From Ancrocorticia sp052089425 (GTDB taxonomy: Bacteria > Actinomycetota > Actinomycetes > Actinomycetales > Actinomycetaceae), in NCBI RefSeq assembly GCF_052089425.1, contig NZ_JBQCZW010000007.1:1-64000 (forward strand): a DNA stretch of 64,000 bases. The letters run 5' to 3'. A model generated the notes under the pieces. That model was not told where the DNA came from. It ran no database searches and saw only the letters and a program-made list of their open reading frames with translations. Below, piece after piece: positions 40,520 through 49,515 of the stretch (the first letter of the stretch is position 1; each line of letters starts with the position of its first letter). The position numbers and the translations under genes are program-made.

Positions 40520-42601
40520 CTACTTTTGCGCCTGCTGTGAATGCCAGAGCTCGCTCTTCAAACCTTTGATTTCATCGCGATATCTGGCCGCCAGCTCAAA
40601 CTGGAGCTGTTCTGCGGCGGCATGCATCTGCTCTGTGAGATCCTCAATGAGGGACGTGAGATCGCGCGCACCCTCCTCACGGGCCTCGGTCCGGACATTC
40701 GGGGCGTGACCCTTCGCGTGTTCGGGCTCACTGCGATATCCGCCTTCCAGCAGCTCGCGCGTATCGATATCCTCGCGGGCCAGCATGTCCGTTACGTCCG
40801 CGATCTTCTTTCGCAGAGGCTGGGGGTCAAGGCCCCGCTCCTCGTTGTAGGCTATCTGCTTGGCACGGCGGCGGTTCGTTTCATCGATTGCCTCGCGCAT
40901 GTTGGGCGTGATCGTGTCCGCAAACATGTGCACTTGCCCCGATACGTTACGTGCGGCGCGGCCGATCGTCTGGATAAGCGATGTGGTGGAGCGTAGGAAG
41001 CCCTGCTTATCGGCGTCGAGGATGGCCACGAGTGAGACTTCGGGCAAGTCCAATCCCTCGCGCAGGAGGTTGATTCCCACGAGTACATCGAACTTGCCGA
41101 GGCGAAGCTCGCGCAGGAGTTCCACGCGGCGCAAAGTGTCCACATCCGAATGGAGGTATTCCACCTTGACCCCGCGATCAGCTAGGTAATCGGTGAGGTC
41201 CTCCGCCATCTTCTTCGTCAGGGTGGTGACGAGGGAGCGCTCGCCCCGTTCGGCTCGGCTGCGCACCTCCTCCAGCAGATCGTCAATCTGGCCCTCGGTG
41301 GGCTTAACGATGATCTCCGGATCCACGAGGCCCGTTGGACGAATGATCTGTTCCACCACTCCGTCGGACTGCGCCAGCTCATACTTGCCCGGCGTTGCCG
41401 AGAGATAGACGGTCTGGCCAATGCGCTCCAAGAATTCGTCCCACTTCAGCGGACGGTTGTCCATGGCGGACGGTAGGCGGAACCCGTATTCCACTAGTGT
41501 GCGCTTACGGGACATATCGCCCTCATACATCGCGCCGATCTGCGGGACCGTCACATGCGATTCGTCCAGAATCAACACGAAATCATCCGGGAAGTAGTCC
41601 AGGAGTGTGTTGGGCGCGGTGCCGGGTCCGCGCCCGTCAATGTGGCGCGAATAGTTTTCGATGCCAGCGCAGCTTCCAATGTTGCGCATCATCTCCACAT
41701 CGTAGGTAGTGCGCATTTCAAGGCGCTGGGCCTCAAGGAGCTTATCCTGTTTCCGGAGCTCATCGAGGCGCGTGGCGAGTTCCGCTTCAATACTTTCGAT
41801 GGCGTGGTTCATGCGCTCCGGCCCGGCAACGTAGTGCGAGGCGGGGAAGATATGCGCCGTGTCCGTTTCCCTGATGACGTTGCCGGTGAGTGGGTGGAGC
41901 AGGGTGATGGATTCGACCTCATCGCCGAAGAACTCAATGCGGATGGCCAGCTCCTCATACACCGGGATGATCTCCACCGTGTCACCGCGTACACGGAAGG
42001 TGCCGCGCGTGAAAGCGATATCGTTGCGGGTGTATTGCATCCCCACAAACTTGCGCAGGAGTTCGTCACGATCGAGGGTTTGGCCCACCTGAAGCTGGAC
42101 CATTCGATCCACGTACTCCTGCGGCGTTCCCAAGCCGTAGATGCACGAAACGGAGGCTACGACGACCGTGTCGCGCCGTGTCAGCAGGTTGTTCGTAGCC
42201 GAATGGCGCAGCCGCTCCACCTCATCATTGATGGAAGAATCCTTTTCGATGAAGGTATCCGTTTGGGGAACGTAGGCCTCAGGCTGGTAGTAATCGTAAT
42301 AGGACACGAAATACTCCACGGCATTCTTCGGCAGGAGCTCACGGAATTCGGCAGCCATTTGGGCGGCGAGGGTCTTGTTCGGTTCGATGATGAGGGTGGG
42401 GCGCTGAATTTGCTCGATCAGCCATGCCGTCGTGGCGGATTTTCCGGTGCCAGTAGCACCCAGAAGCACCACGTCTTTCTCCCCCGCGTTGATGCGCTCA
42501 GTCAGTTCGGCAATGGCCTGCGGCTGATCTCCAGCGGGCGTGTAATCGGAGATCACATCAAATGGAGCAACGGAGCGGGTCAGTTCAGTTACAGGGCGCA
42601 T
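40520..42601 (-). CDS. uvrB: Excinuclease ABC subunit B
   Basis: A 693-residue helicase-like repair protein. It has Walker A GATGTGKSATTAWL, the beta-hairpin region with YYDYYQPEAYVP, DESHVTVPQIGAMY, helicase motifs V-VI (INLLREGLDLPEVSLVAILD and QTIGRAARN), and a C-terminal UVR motif (LIEDLTEQMHAAAEQLQFELAARYRDE, quoted in part) that binds UvrC. The ATG at 42601 gives the usual N-terminus (RSVAPFDVISDYTPAGDQPQAI). The open frame extends 75 codons upstream without similarity. No clear LexA box is seen in its 112-base upstream gap, unlike uvrA. Confidence 0.96.
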   Translation of the reverse strand: MRPVTELTRSVAPFDVISDYTPAGDQPQAIAELTERINAGEKDVVLLGATGTGKSATTAWLIEQIQRPTLIIEPNKTLAAQMAAEFRELLPKNAVEYFVSYYDYYQPEAYVPQTDTFIEKDSSINDEVERLRHSATNNLLTRRDTVVVASVSCIYGLGTPQEYVDRMVQLQVGQTLDRDELLRKFVGMQYTRNDIAFTRGTFRVRGDTVEIIPVYEELAIRIEFFGDEVESITLLHPLTGNVIRETDTAHIFPASHYVAGPERMNHAIESIEAELATRLDELRKQDKLLEAQRLEMRTTYDVEMMRNIGSCAGIENYSRHIDGRGPGTAPNTLLDYFPDDFVLILDESHVTVPQIGAMYEGDMSRKRTLVEYGFRLPSAMDNRPLKWDEFLERIGQTVYLSATPGKYELAQSDGVVEQIIRPTGLVDPEIIVKPTEGQIDDLLEEVRSRAERGERSLVTTLTKKMAEDLTDYLADRGVKVEYLHSDVDTLRRVELLRELRLGKFDVLVGINLLREGLDLPEVSLVAILDADKQGFLRSTTSLIQTIGRAARNVSGQVHMFADTITPNMREAIDETNRRRAKQIAYNEERGLDPQPLRKKIADVTDMLAREDIDTRELLEGGYRSEPEHAKGHAPNVRTEAREEGARDLTSLIEDLTEQMHAAAEQLQFELAARYRDEIKGLKSELWHSQQAQK

Positions 42602-42713
42602 GGGTGTAACGCTACTCCGTTCGCGCAGGCGGGTCAGGCGGGTGACGCGTGGTAATTTTCGCCTGCCGCGCAATAGCATGCTTCGGTGAAGGCTTGGCGT
42701 TGAAGATAGCATC

Positions 42714-44738
42714 ATGGCGGATAAGGAAACGAAGAACCCGAGCTGGCGCGCTGAGGGTGTTGAGGGCAACGACGATGGCAAGGAACGGCGGAGGCCATCA
42801 TGGAAACGCCTCATCGCCATCTTCATCGTCGCGTGGATCGCTAGCTATTTCCTCTTCTCCGCTATACAGCAGGCCGTCAATCCCATCGTGGAATTGCCCT
42901 ATAACCGCTACTACGCGGAACTCCAGCAGGACAATGTGAAGACCTTGGCCTCCAAAGGAGACACCCTAGAAGGAGAGACGCGCCGCGCCATCACCTACGA
43001 GGGAGCAAGCTCCACACAGTTCGTGACCGAACGCCCCACGTGGGCCGAGGATTCGATGGCGGAAACGCTGGCCAGCAACAACGTGACCATCACGGCCGTA
43101 TCCCCCGTCACCAGAACAAATCCGATCCTCACACTGATCGTTTCCCTCCTGCCCATCGCGATCATCGTGGGCCTGTGGTACTGGATTTTCCAACGCCAGA
43201 TGAAGGGTGGGGCTGGTGGGTCCCTCTTTGGAGGCAAGAATCACGAGCCTATTGATCCGGAAAAGAACCGGGTGAACTTCGATGACGTGGCCGGAATCGA
43301 TGAGGTCGAGGATCAACTGCGCGAAATCGTGGATATGCTGAAGAGCCCCGATCGCTACACACGGCTGGGCGCCAAGATTCCCCGAGGTATTTTGCTGGAA
43401 GGTGGGCCCGGCACAGGAAAAACACTGTTGGCACGAGCGACGGCCGGTGAGGCGGGCGTACCGTTCTTCTCCGTGTCCGCTGCGGAAATCGGCGGAATCC
43501 TCGCCGGTAAAGGCGCCTCCGATATTCGTGGCCTGTTCGAGGCGGCACGGAAGGTTGCCCCCGCCATTGTGTTTATTGACGAAATTGACGCCATTGGGCG
43601 TTCGCGCGCCTCCGCCCAAAGCATCGGCTCCAACGAGGATCGCGAACAAACACTCAACCAGATCCTGACGGAGATGGATGGCTTTTCCGAATCCGAGGGC
43701 ATCATCGTGGTGGCGGCCACCAACCTTGCCGAGGTACTGGATACCGCCCTCACGCGCGCCGGGCGATTCGATCGCACCATCACAGTCTCCGCGCCCGATC
43801 AAAAGGGCCGCGAGGACATCCTCAAGGTCCACACCCGCGGGCGCCCCATTGATCCCGTGGTTTCGCTATCCAGCATTGCCAAGTCCACTCCTGGCCTCAC
43901 GGGGGCCGATCTCGCCAACCTAGTGAACGAAGCCTCGCTGCTGGCCGCGCGCCGTGGCAATCAGACCATCCTGCCCAACGATTTCACGGACGCACTGGAA
44001 ACCATCCAACTGGGCGTTGAACGATCCGTCATGATGGACCCGCAGGAACTCAAGCGCACGGCATGGCATGAGGCGGGGCACGCACTGTTGGGCATGATCC
44101 AGCCGGGTGCTGATCCGGTCCGTAAGATCTCCATCATCCCGCGCGGGCGCGCCTTGGGCGTGACCCTATCCACGCCCGAAGCCGATAAGTACGGGTATGA
44201 CAAGGCCTACCTCCGTGGGCGCATCATCGGGGCTCTTGGTGGCATGGCAGCAGAAGAAGTGGTGTTCGGCGTGGTGACAACCGGCGCGGAATCGGACCTC
44301 CAAACCGCCACGAACATTGCCCGGCAAATGTTTGGCCGCTGGGGAATGTCCTCAACAATCGGGCCCGTGCAGGTGTACCCCCGCGAAGGCGATCCTCGGG
44401 CTCAGGGAGTTTCAGATTCTCTGCTCGCTGCTGTAGATGCCGAAGTTCGCGAACTCATGACCGAATGCTACGAAGAAGCCAAACGCCTCCTGCGCGAACA
44501 CGCCGATCAGCACAAGGCGCTAGTTGACGCGCTCATGGTGCACGAAACGCTCGACGAGGCAGAGGCCTACGAGATCGCCGGAATCGAGCACAGTTCCACC
44601 CAAACCAGCCACGTGGTGGCCGGGACCATTCCGCCCGGGCCGCGCGATGAGGACGAGCCGGGCCAAGCAGCGCCGGGCCAAGCTGAGCCAGGCCAGAGCG
44701 AACCACCGCGCGGCGATACACCCGAGATTCCCGACTAG
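42714..44738 (+). CDS. FtsH-family membrane AAA metalloprotease with atypical pore loop
   Basis: A 674-residue FtsH paralog. Membrane helices lie at about 32-50 and 137-160 with a small extracytoplasmic domain between. Walker A is GGPGTGKT (230-237; GPPGTGKT is usual), Walker B VFIDEID (286-292), the second region of homology TNLAEVLDTALTRAGRFDR, and the zinc site HEAGH (452-456) with a third acidic ligand near 528. The pore segment reads AAEIGGILAGKGAS (256-269) where FtsH has an F-V-E-M-F-V-G pattern, so the substrate-gripping Phe is Leu. The C-terminal tail has three PGQ repeats. Position beside uvrB/coaE differs from the usual hpt-linked ftsH, so this is probably a second copy. Confidence 0.85.
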   Translation: MADKETKNPSWRAEGVEGNDDGKERRRPSWKRLIAIFIVAWIASYFLFSAIQQAVNPIVELPYNRYYAELQQDNVKTLASKGDTLEGETRRAITYEGASSTQFVTERPTWAEDSMAETLASNNVTITAVSPVTRTNPILTLIVSLLPIAIIVGLWYWIFQRQMKGGAGGSLFGGKNHEPIDPEKNRVNFDDVAGIDEVEDQLREIVDMLKSPDRYTRLGAKIPRGILLEGGPGTGKTLLARATAGEAGVPFFSVSAAEIGGILAGKGASDIRGLFEAARKVAPAIVFIDEIDAIGRSRASAQSIGSNEDREQTLNQILTEMDGFSESEGIIVVAATNLAEVLDTALTRAGRFDRTITVSAPDQKGREDILKVHTRGRPIDPVVSLSSIAKSTPGLTGADLANLVNEASLLAARRGNQTILPNDFTDALETIQLGVERSVMMDPQELKRTAWHEAGHALLGMIQPGADPVRKISIIPRGRALGVTLSTPEADKYGYDKAYLRGRIIGALGGMAAEEVVFGVVTTGAESDLQTATNIARQMFGRWGMSSTIGPVQVYPREGDPRAQGVSDSLLAAVDAEVRELMTECYEEAKRLLREHADQHKALVDALMVHETLDEAEAYEIAGIEHSSTQTSHVVAGTIPPGPRDEDEPGQAAPGQAEPGQSEPPRGDTPEIPD

Positions 44739-45589
44739 CGGATCCTCAACCGATACGCTGGATCCGCCACTTCAAAGCAACCCTCCCCCGGCACAAAACC
44801 TGCCGCGGCGAGGGCTGCTTCATTGCTGGCGCCGTTAGGGCCGTCCGGGCCGTCCACCGCAATCAGCTCGCCTGAATCCGCGCCGTGTGCTGCTCGGACG
44901 CCATGATGAGCAAGGCGCTCACGGCAGCGTTCGCATTCCGCGCGTTCGGCCGGGCGCGTTGCGCCTGTGAGCCGAACGCCACGGACGAGATTGCGGGCAT
45001 AGGGCGCGAGCCGGTCCTCCCATAGCGCGGAGATCTGGGACGCCAAATCGTTCAGAGTTCCGGAGTTGTCCAGCCACGCATCGGCAAGCTCCACAAGATC
45101 GGACTGCGGGCGTTGGTTGGCGATCCGCGCCTGTGCCCCCTCAGCATCGAGCCCTCTACTGGCGAGCCGTGCGATCCGCACATCCGTATCGGCCCCCAAC
45201 ACAACATTGAGGTGAGAGCCGTAGCGGCGCGTGCTATCCGCCAGAATCGCTATTTCGATCACGGCAACGCCGTCCCTATCCTCTGCGCTCCAGCGTTCCA
45301 GGAGCCGTTCGGCCGCCTGCCACGTGCGGGGGTGGGTGATGGCATTCAGTTTGGCTAGCGCCTCGCGATCGTTGAAAACAATGCCCGCAAGCGCGGTGCG
45401 ATCCACCACACCATCGCGCACCACCTGGGGCCAGAGTTCCCCAACTTCCCAGGTGGCAGAAGTGCCCGGATCCAAGATGGTCCGGGCAACTTCATCGAGT
45501 TCAAGGATGTGTGCACCTCGCTGGCGAAGAAGGCTTGCGGCCGTCGATTTGCCTGTACCAATTCCACCGGTCAGCGAGATAAGAAGCAT
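44735..45589 (-). CDS. coaE: Dephospho-CoA kinase with an unassigned C-terminal extension
   Basis: A 284-residue protein. Residues 1 to about 197 are CoaE: P-loop GGIGTGKSTAASLL, LDEVARTIL, THPRTWQ, and the lid and adenine regions (ASRGLDAEGAQARIANQ). It makes CoA from dephospho-CoA. Residues about 198-284 form an extra region with a CERCRERLAHHG segment and EAALAAAGFVPG. Many actinobacterial CoaE proteins carry a GrpB/UPF0157 domain here; this one is about half that size and I cannot assign it. It starts nine bases after the metQ stop and overlaps the convergent ftsH end by four bases. Confidence 0.9.
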   Translation of the reverse strand: MLLISLTGGIGTGKSTAASLLRQRGAHILELDEVARTILDPGTSATWEVGELWPQVVRDGVVDRTALAGIVFNDREALAKLNAITHPRTWQAAERLLERWSAEDRDGVAVIEIAILADSTRRYGSHLNVVLGADTDVRIARLASRGLDAEGAQARIANQRPQSDLVELADAWLDNSGTLNDLASQISALWEDRLAPYARNLVRGVRLTGATRPAERAECERCRERLAHHGVRAAHGADSGELIAVDGPDGPNGASNEAALAAAGFVPGEGCFEVADPAYRLRIR

Positions 45590-45598
45590 GCATGAAGC

Positions 45599-46432
45599 CT
45601 ACTGGAGTTCCTCGGGGATCCACCACAGGCCATCGTTGTTCTCATCCAGATACTGCTTGAGCTCATCCGAGTGGTAGGCATCCACGATGTCCTGAGCCCA
45701 CTGAGAATCCTTGTCTTCTTCTTTCACCACAACTTGAAGAACCATGTTGTCCACGATGTCCTCGGTAGCAAGCGCCGTGCTTGGATCAATATCTGCGTTG
45801 TACACGATCGATCCAGTGATCACGATGAAATCGAAATCCTCAGACACGGCGGGAATGGAAAGCGATTTCATTTCGGTGAAATCAAGATTGTACGGGTTCT
45901 CGGTCACGTTGGATTCGTCAATCGCGGCGAAGTCACCCGAATCGTCAACCTCAATCCAGCCGTTCTTTTCCATGAGGAGATAGGCTCGGGCGCGGTTGGA
46001 GGCATCGTTTGGAACGGCCACCGTTGCACCATCAAACACCTCGTCAACGGAATCGTATCGATCAGAGTACACACCGGCGGGAACCGTGGGAATCGGGCTG
46101 AGCGCCACGAGGTCCCCATCGTTCTTTGCGTTGAAGTCCTCCATGTAGGCCGTATGCTGTTCCACATTGAAGTCCACATCGCCATCGTTCAGTGCAATGT
46201 CAGCGTTCAACAGATCAGAGAAGTCTACGGCGTTAATCTCGTATCCCTTCTCCTCAAGGATGGGCTGGATCGCATCCTCGAACAGAACGGAGTACGGACC
46301 CTGTGACTTCGAGAAGGTCAGGGTGGTTTTGGTGCCATCGCTTTCCTCCTCATTGGAGGAGTTGGAGCCAGGGGCCGAGCAAGCCGTGACCGAAAGCACC
46401 AGAGCGCCGGCCAATGCGAGTAGTTTTTTCAT
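45599..46432 (-). CDS. metQ: Methionine-binding lipoprotein MetQ (NlpA family)
   Basis: A 277-residue lipoprotein. The signal MKKLLALAGALVLSVTAC ends in a lipobox with the lipidated Cys18, followed by an acidic/Ser-rich linker. The NlpA fold is clear from DVDFNVEQHTAYM, VAVPNDASNRARAYLLME and the ending KQYLDENNDGLWWIPEE. It binds D/L-methionine outside the membrane for MetNI. It is the third transporter gene after metN and metI, with 37 bases between metI and metQ and a strong AAGGAG site. Confidence 0.93.
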   Translation of the reverse strand: MKKLLALAGALVLSVTACSAPGSNSSNEEESDGTKTTLTFSKSQGPYSVLFEDAIQPILEEKGYEINAVDFSDLLNADIALNDGDVDFNVEQHTAYMEDFNAKNDGDLVALSPIPTVPAGVYSDRYDSVDEVFDGATVAVPNDASNRARAYLLMEKNGWIEVDDSGDFAAIDESNVTENPYNLDFTEMKSLSIPAVSEDFDFIVITGSIVYNADIDPSTALATEDIVDNMVLQVVVKEEDKDSQWAQDIVDAYHSDELKQYLDENNDGLWWIPEELQ

Positions 46433-46469
46433 GGATTTCTCCTTGGTTGATTATGGTGGTTCACGTTAG

Positions 46470-47138
46470 CTAGCGTGGTTCGCGCAGGCGACGGGCGTAC
46501 CCGTTACCGAGCGCTTGGAGGATCTGGACAAAGATCACGAGGACTACCACTGTGAAGATCATCAGCGGTGTATTCATGGCCTCACGGCCGTAGGTGAGCG
46601 CGAGATCGCCAACGCCACCGCCACCGCCGTATCCTGCCATAGCTGTTGCTCCCAGCAATCCGATCATGCCTGTTGTCATGGCCAGAACGATGGAGCTGTA
46701 GGTTTCCGGCAGCAGGAAGTAGCGGACGATCTGGAGATTGGATGCCCCCATGGCCTGAGCAGCCTCGATGACGCCCGGCTTGACTTCAAGCAAGCTCGTT
46801 TCCACGAGCCGGGCGATGTAGGGAGCAATGTAGATGATGAGCGGCACCAGTTGGGCCTGGGTGCCCACAGGCGTTCCCATGATCAATCGAGTGAGCGGCA
46901 TGATGGCCACAAGCAGGATGATGAACGGAATCGATCGAATGATATTGACGGTGACGTTCAGGATCGCGTACAGCGCGCGATTCGGAGTGAGGCCCCCACG
47001 GCGGGTCAGCACCAGCCCAAGCGCAATGATCACACCGAGGATGCCTCCAACAATCATCCCCCAGCCCAGCATATAAATAGTCTGACTTCCGGCAAGAACG
47101 AGCTTCTCAACCGTGACACCAAAGAGTATTTGGTCCAT
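46470..47138 (-). CDS. metI: Methionine ABC transporter permease MetI
   Basis: A 222-residue permease with five predicted helices. The family blocks TIYMLGWGMIVGGILGV, NIIRSIPFIILL, and the EAA loop VIEAAQAMGASNLQIVRYFLLPE are present. It forms the homodimeric channel of the MetNIQ importer. Its ATG overlaps the metN stop by one base (TAATG), so translation is coupled. Confidence 0.95.
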   Translation of the reverse strand: MDQILFGVTVEKLVLAGSQTIYMLGWGMIVGGILGVIIALGLVLTRRGGLTPNRALYAILNVTVNIIRSIPFIILLVAIMPLTRLIMGTPVGTQAQLVPLIIYIAPYIARLVETSLLEVKPGVIEAAQAMGASNLQIVRYFLLPETYSSIVLAMTTGMIGLLGATAMAGYGGGGGVGDLALTYGREAMNTPLMIFTVVVLVIFVQILQALGNGYARRLREPR

Positions 47139-48160
47139 TACGCGCTCACCCTTTCACGCCGTACACCCTGTTCATCGATGTACCGTTCGGCGGCCTCGAT
47201 CACGCTGGTCTCACCGATCAGCTGGACCATGTAGAGGCACAAAACCGTATCCTGAAGCTCCTCGACATTGGCGCCCAAGATGTTCACTTCAAGATCCGGT
47301 ATGCGCGATAGCTGCGCCAACACGGGCTTTCTGGCGGTCTCTCCAACAAATCTCATGCGTTCAACGCGATAGTTTCGAGTATCCGATTCAAGCTGGTCCA
47401 GAAGGGTACTGGGAATCTGATCGTTGAGGACTGTGCGAACAAATTCCTGCGTGATGGTCTCGCGCGGCTGATCGAACACGTCCAGAACGCTCCCCTGCTC
47501 CACGATCCGGCCGTCCTCCATGACGGCTACCTTGGTGCAGATCCGTTGAATGACGTGCATCTGATGGGTGATCAAGAGGATCGTGACGCCCATTGATTGG
47601 TTGATCTTCTTCAGGAGGGCGAGAATCGATTCGGTTGTTTTCGGGTCCAGTGCGCTTGTGGCCTCATCACACAGGAGAATCTTCGGCTCCGTGGCCAACG
47701 CTCGGGCAATACCAACACGCTGCTTCTGCCCGCCGGAGAGCTGGCTGACGTAGGTGTTGCGCTTGTCTTCTAGTTCAACAAACGCGAGCACTTCCTCAAC
47801 GCGTTGCTTAATGGTCTCCTTGGGGGCACCTGCCAGAACCAGTGGCATAGCCACGTTGTGGTACACGCTCTTTCGCTCCAGCAGATTGAACTGTTGAAAG
47901 ACCATCCCGATATCGCGGCGAACTTGACGCAACGAGGCGGCGCCAAGCGCCGTGAGATCCTGACCATCCACTGATACGGTGCCGGTATCCGGAGATTCCA
48001 GTTGGTTGACAAGCCTCACCAGAGTGGACTTTCCAGCCCCGGAGAATCCGATGATGCCGAAAATCTCACCGGCGTTGACATCTAAGGACACGTCTTTGAG
48101 TGCTTCAACAGTTCCGGCTTTGCCTCGGAACGTCTTCGACGCATGAGAAATGCTAATCAC
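47138..48160 (-). CDS. metN: Methionine ABC transporter ATPase MetN with NIL domain
   Basis: A 340-residue ATPase. Walker A is GFSGAGKST, the signature LSGGQKQRVGIARAL, Walker B LLCDEATSALD, and the H-loop is in LITHQMHV. The C-terminal NIL domain (about 260-335) binds methionine and shuts down transport when internal methionine is high. The start is GTG 48160 behind AAGGGA. It overlaps the end of the M20 peptidase gene by eight bases. The frame upstream of this GTG lies within that peptidase gene. Confidence 0.95.
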   Translation of the reverse strand: MISISHASKTFRGKAGTVEALKDVSLDVNAGEIFGIIGFSGAGKSTLVRLVNQLESPDTGTVSVDGQDLTALGAASLRQVRRDIGMVFQQFNLLERKSVYHNVAMPLVLAGAPKETIKQRVEEVLAFVELEDKRNTYVSQLSGGQKQRVGIARALATEPKILLCDEATSALDPKTTESILALLKKINQSMGVTILLITHQMHVIQRICTKVAVMEDGRIVEQGSVLDVFDQPRETITQEFVRTVLNDQIPSTLLDQLESDTRNYRVERMRFVGETARKPVLAQLSRIPDLEVNILGANVEELQDTVLCLYMVQLIGETSVIEAAERYIDEQGVRRERVSA

Positions 48161-49343
48161 GTTGTGTCCCTTCCGTGAGCCACCAGTACGCATACTCGGC
48201 GTACAGGCCCGCTCCCAGTGGAAGCGCCGCCTCGTCCAGATCAAAGTTCCCGTTGTGATGAGAGTTTTGAGTGTTGGGGATCGCGGGGTTTCCGGTGCCC
48301 ACGTACGCATACACACCCGGGACCTGTGCTTGGAGTTCGGCGAAGTTGTCCCCGCCCAAAGAGTAGGGGCGTTCGGTAATAACGACGACGTCGGATCCAA
48401 GCTCGCGAGCCACCGCCGCCACTTCCGCTGTGACTCCGGCAGGGTTAATCACCGCTGGCGTCACCAAGCGCCACTGCACCTCGGCCGTTGCACCAAAGGA
48501 GGCGGCGGTGGAGGAGACAAGTTGCTCGATCTGGGCGCGCACACGCAGGCGAGTCTCCTCGTTCACAGTGCGGGTGGTGCCCTCGAGCTCCGCTGTTGCG
48601 GCCAGTGCGTTGTAGGTTGTTCCGGCGTGGAACGATCCCACGCCAAGCACCACGGGCTCCACGGGATCTGACCTGCGCGCCACCAGCGCTTGCAGGCCCA
48701 TCACGATTGAGCTGGCGATGTAGAGGGCGTCTGCACCAAGGTGGGGGCGGGAAACGTGAGCACCTTCCCCGTGCACGATAATGGTGAAGATATCCACTGC
48801 CGCGAAGTTGAGGCCCTCGCATACTCCCAGTGCTCCGGTGGGAAGATCGGATGCTGCATGCATGCCGAACGTTCGCTCCACCCCGTCAAGCACACCTGCC
48901 TCCACGAAATCTAGGGCGCCATTTCCGTGTTCTTCATCCGGCTGGAAGATGAGCTTCACTGTGCCGCCGAAGCTTGCACGGGCAGCGGAGAGCACCTTGG
49001 CCGCTCCCAGAAGATTCGTGATGTGGGAATCGTGCCCGCAGGCGTGCATCACGCCCGGATTTTGAGAGCGATACGGGACATCGTTGATCTCCTCGACGGG
49101 CAGGCCATCAATATCGGCACGCAGGGCGATCGATCCGTCACCCTCGCATTCTCCTTCGATGATCCCCAAAACGCCTGTCGCTCCCACGCGGGTGTGAGCG
49201 ATGCCGAATGCGTCAAGTTCCTTCTCAATTCGTTCCGCAGTCCAGAACTCCTGCAGTCCCATCTCCGGATGCATGTGAAACTCTCGGCGCAGCTGCGTCA
49301 GATAGTCCTGATCATTGCGCAACGCGGCACTCAGATGACCCAC
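48153..49343 (-). CDS. M20 family amidohydrolase / N-acyl-amino-acid deacylase
   Basis: A 396-residue zinc enzyme of the M20D group. Metal and catalytic residues are in ALRADIDGLPV, MHACGHDSH and IFQPDEEHGNGA, and SHHNGNFDLDEAALPLG closes the site. A dimerisation domain lies at about 180-300. Relatives remove acyl groups from amino acids. It starts with GTG behind GGGAGG and is the first gene of the metNIQ transcription unit, which suggests the substrate is an N-acyl or otherwise blocked methionine or cysteine brought in by MetNIQ. That link is inference. Confidence 0.87.
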   Translation of the reverse strand: MGHLSAALRNDQDYLTQLRREFHMHPEMGLQEFWTAERIEKELDAFGIAHTRVGATGVLGIIEGECEGDGSIALRADIDGLPVEEINDVPYRSQNPGVMHACGHDSHITNLLGAAKVLSAARASFGGTVKLIFQPDEEHGNGALDFVEAGVLDGVERTFGMHAASDLPTGALGVCEGLNFAAVDIFTIIVHGEGAHVSRPHLGADALYIASSIVMGLQALVARRSDPVEPVVLGVGSFHAGTTYNALAATAELEGTTRTVNEETRLRVRAQIEQLVSSTAASFGATAEVQWRLVTPAVINPAGVTAEVAAVARELGSDVVVITERPYSLGGDNFAELQAQVPGVYAYVGTGNPAIPNTQNSHHNGNFDLDEAALPLGAGLYAEYAYWWLTEGTQRD

Positions 49344-49363
49344 GCGTCGTCCTCCCTCGGAGT

Positions 49364-49386
49364 TAACCTACTTCTCCCATAGGTTA
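49364..49386. promoter_or_regulatory. Inverted repeat in the divergent sulfur-gene promoter
   Basis: TAACCTA (49364-49370) and TAGGTTA (49380-49386) flank nine bases. The repeat sits just downstream of a minus-strand CATAAT -10 (49386-49391, with TTGGGG 18 bases further up), where a bound repressor would block transcription of the peptidase-metNIQ unit. An Rrf2-family regulator is encoded 1.2 kb away and is the natural candidate; binding is inferred. Confidence 0.4.
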
Positions 49387-49515
49387 TTATGCTAACAGTT
49401 CGTAACTTACCCCAACCTCGCGGCATCCTCGTCACGTGCCACATAGTGAACAGGCACTGCCGTGCCACCTAGTTTCATACCAACATGGTGGGTAAGTCGA
49501 GAGAAAGAAGGCTCC

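Noticed and set aside
41555..42655. A 366-codon plus-strand open frame
   Set aside because: It is antisense to uvrB and shows no motif or ribosome site.
42541..42700. LexA box upstream of uvrB
   Set aside because: The best candidate (a GAAC with a poorly placed GTT) does not have the four-base spacing or a second half-site, unlike the uvrA box.
49344..49515. SAM-sensing riboswitch or T-box before the methionine genes
   Set aside because: I looked for S-box and T-box conserved blocks on both strands in this gap and saw none; the gap shows only a promoter and an inverted repeat.
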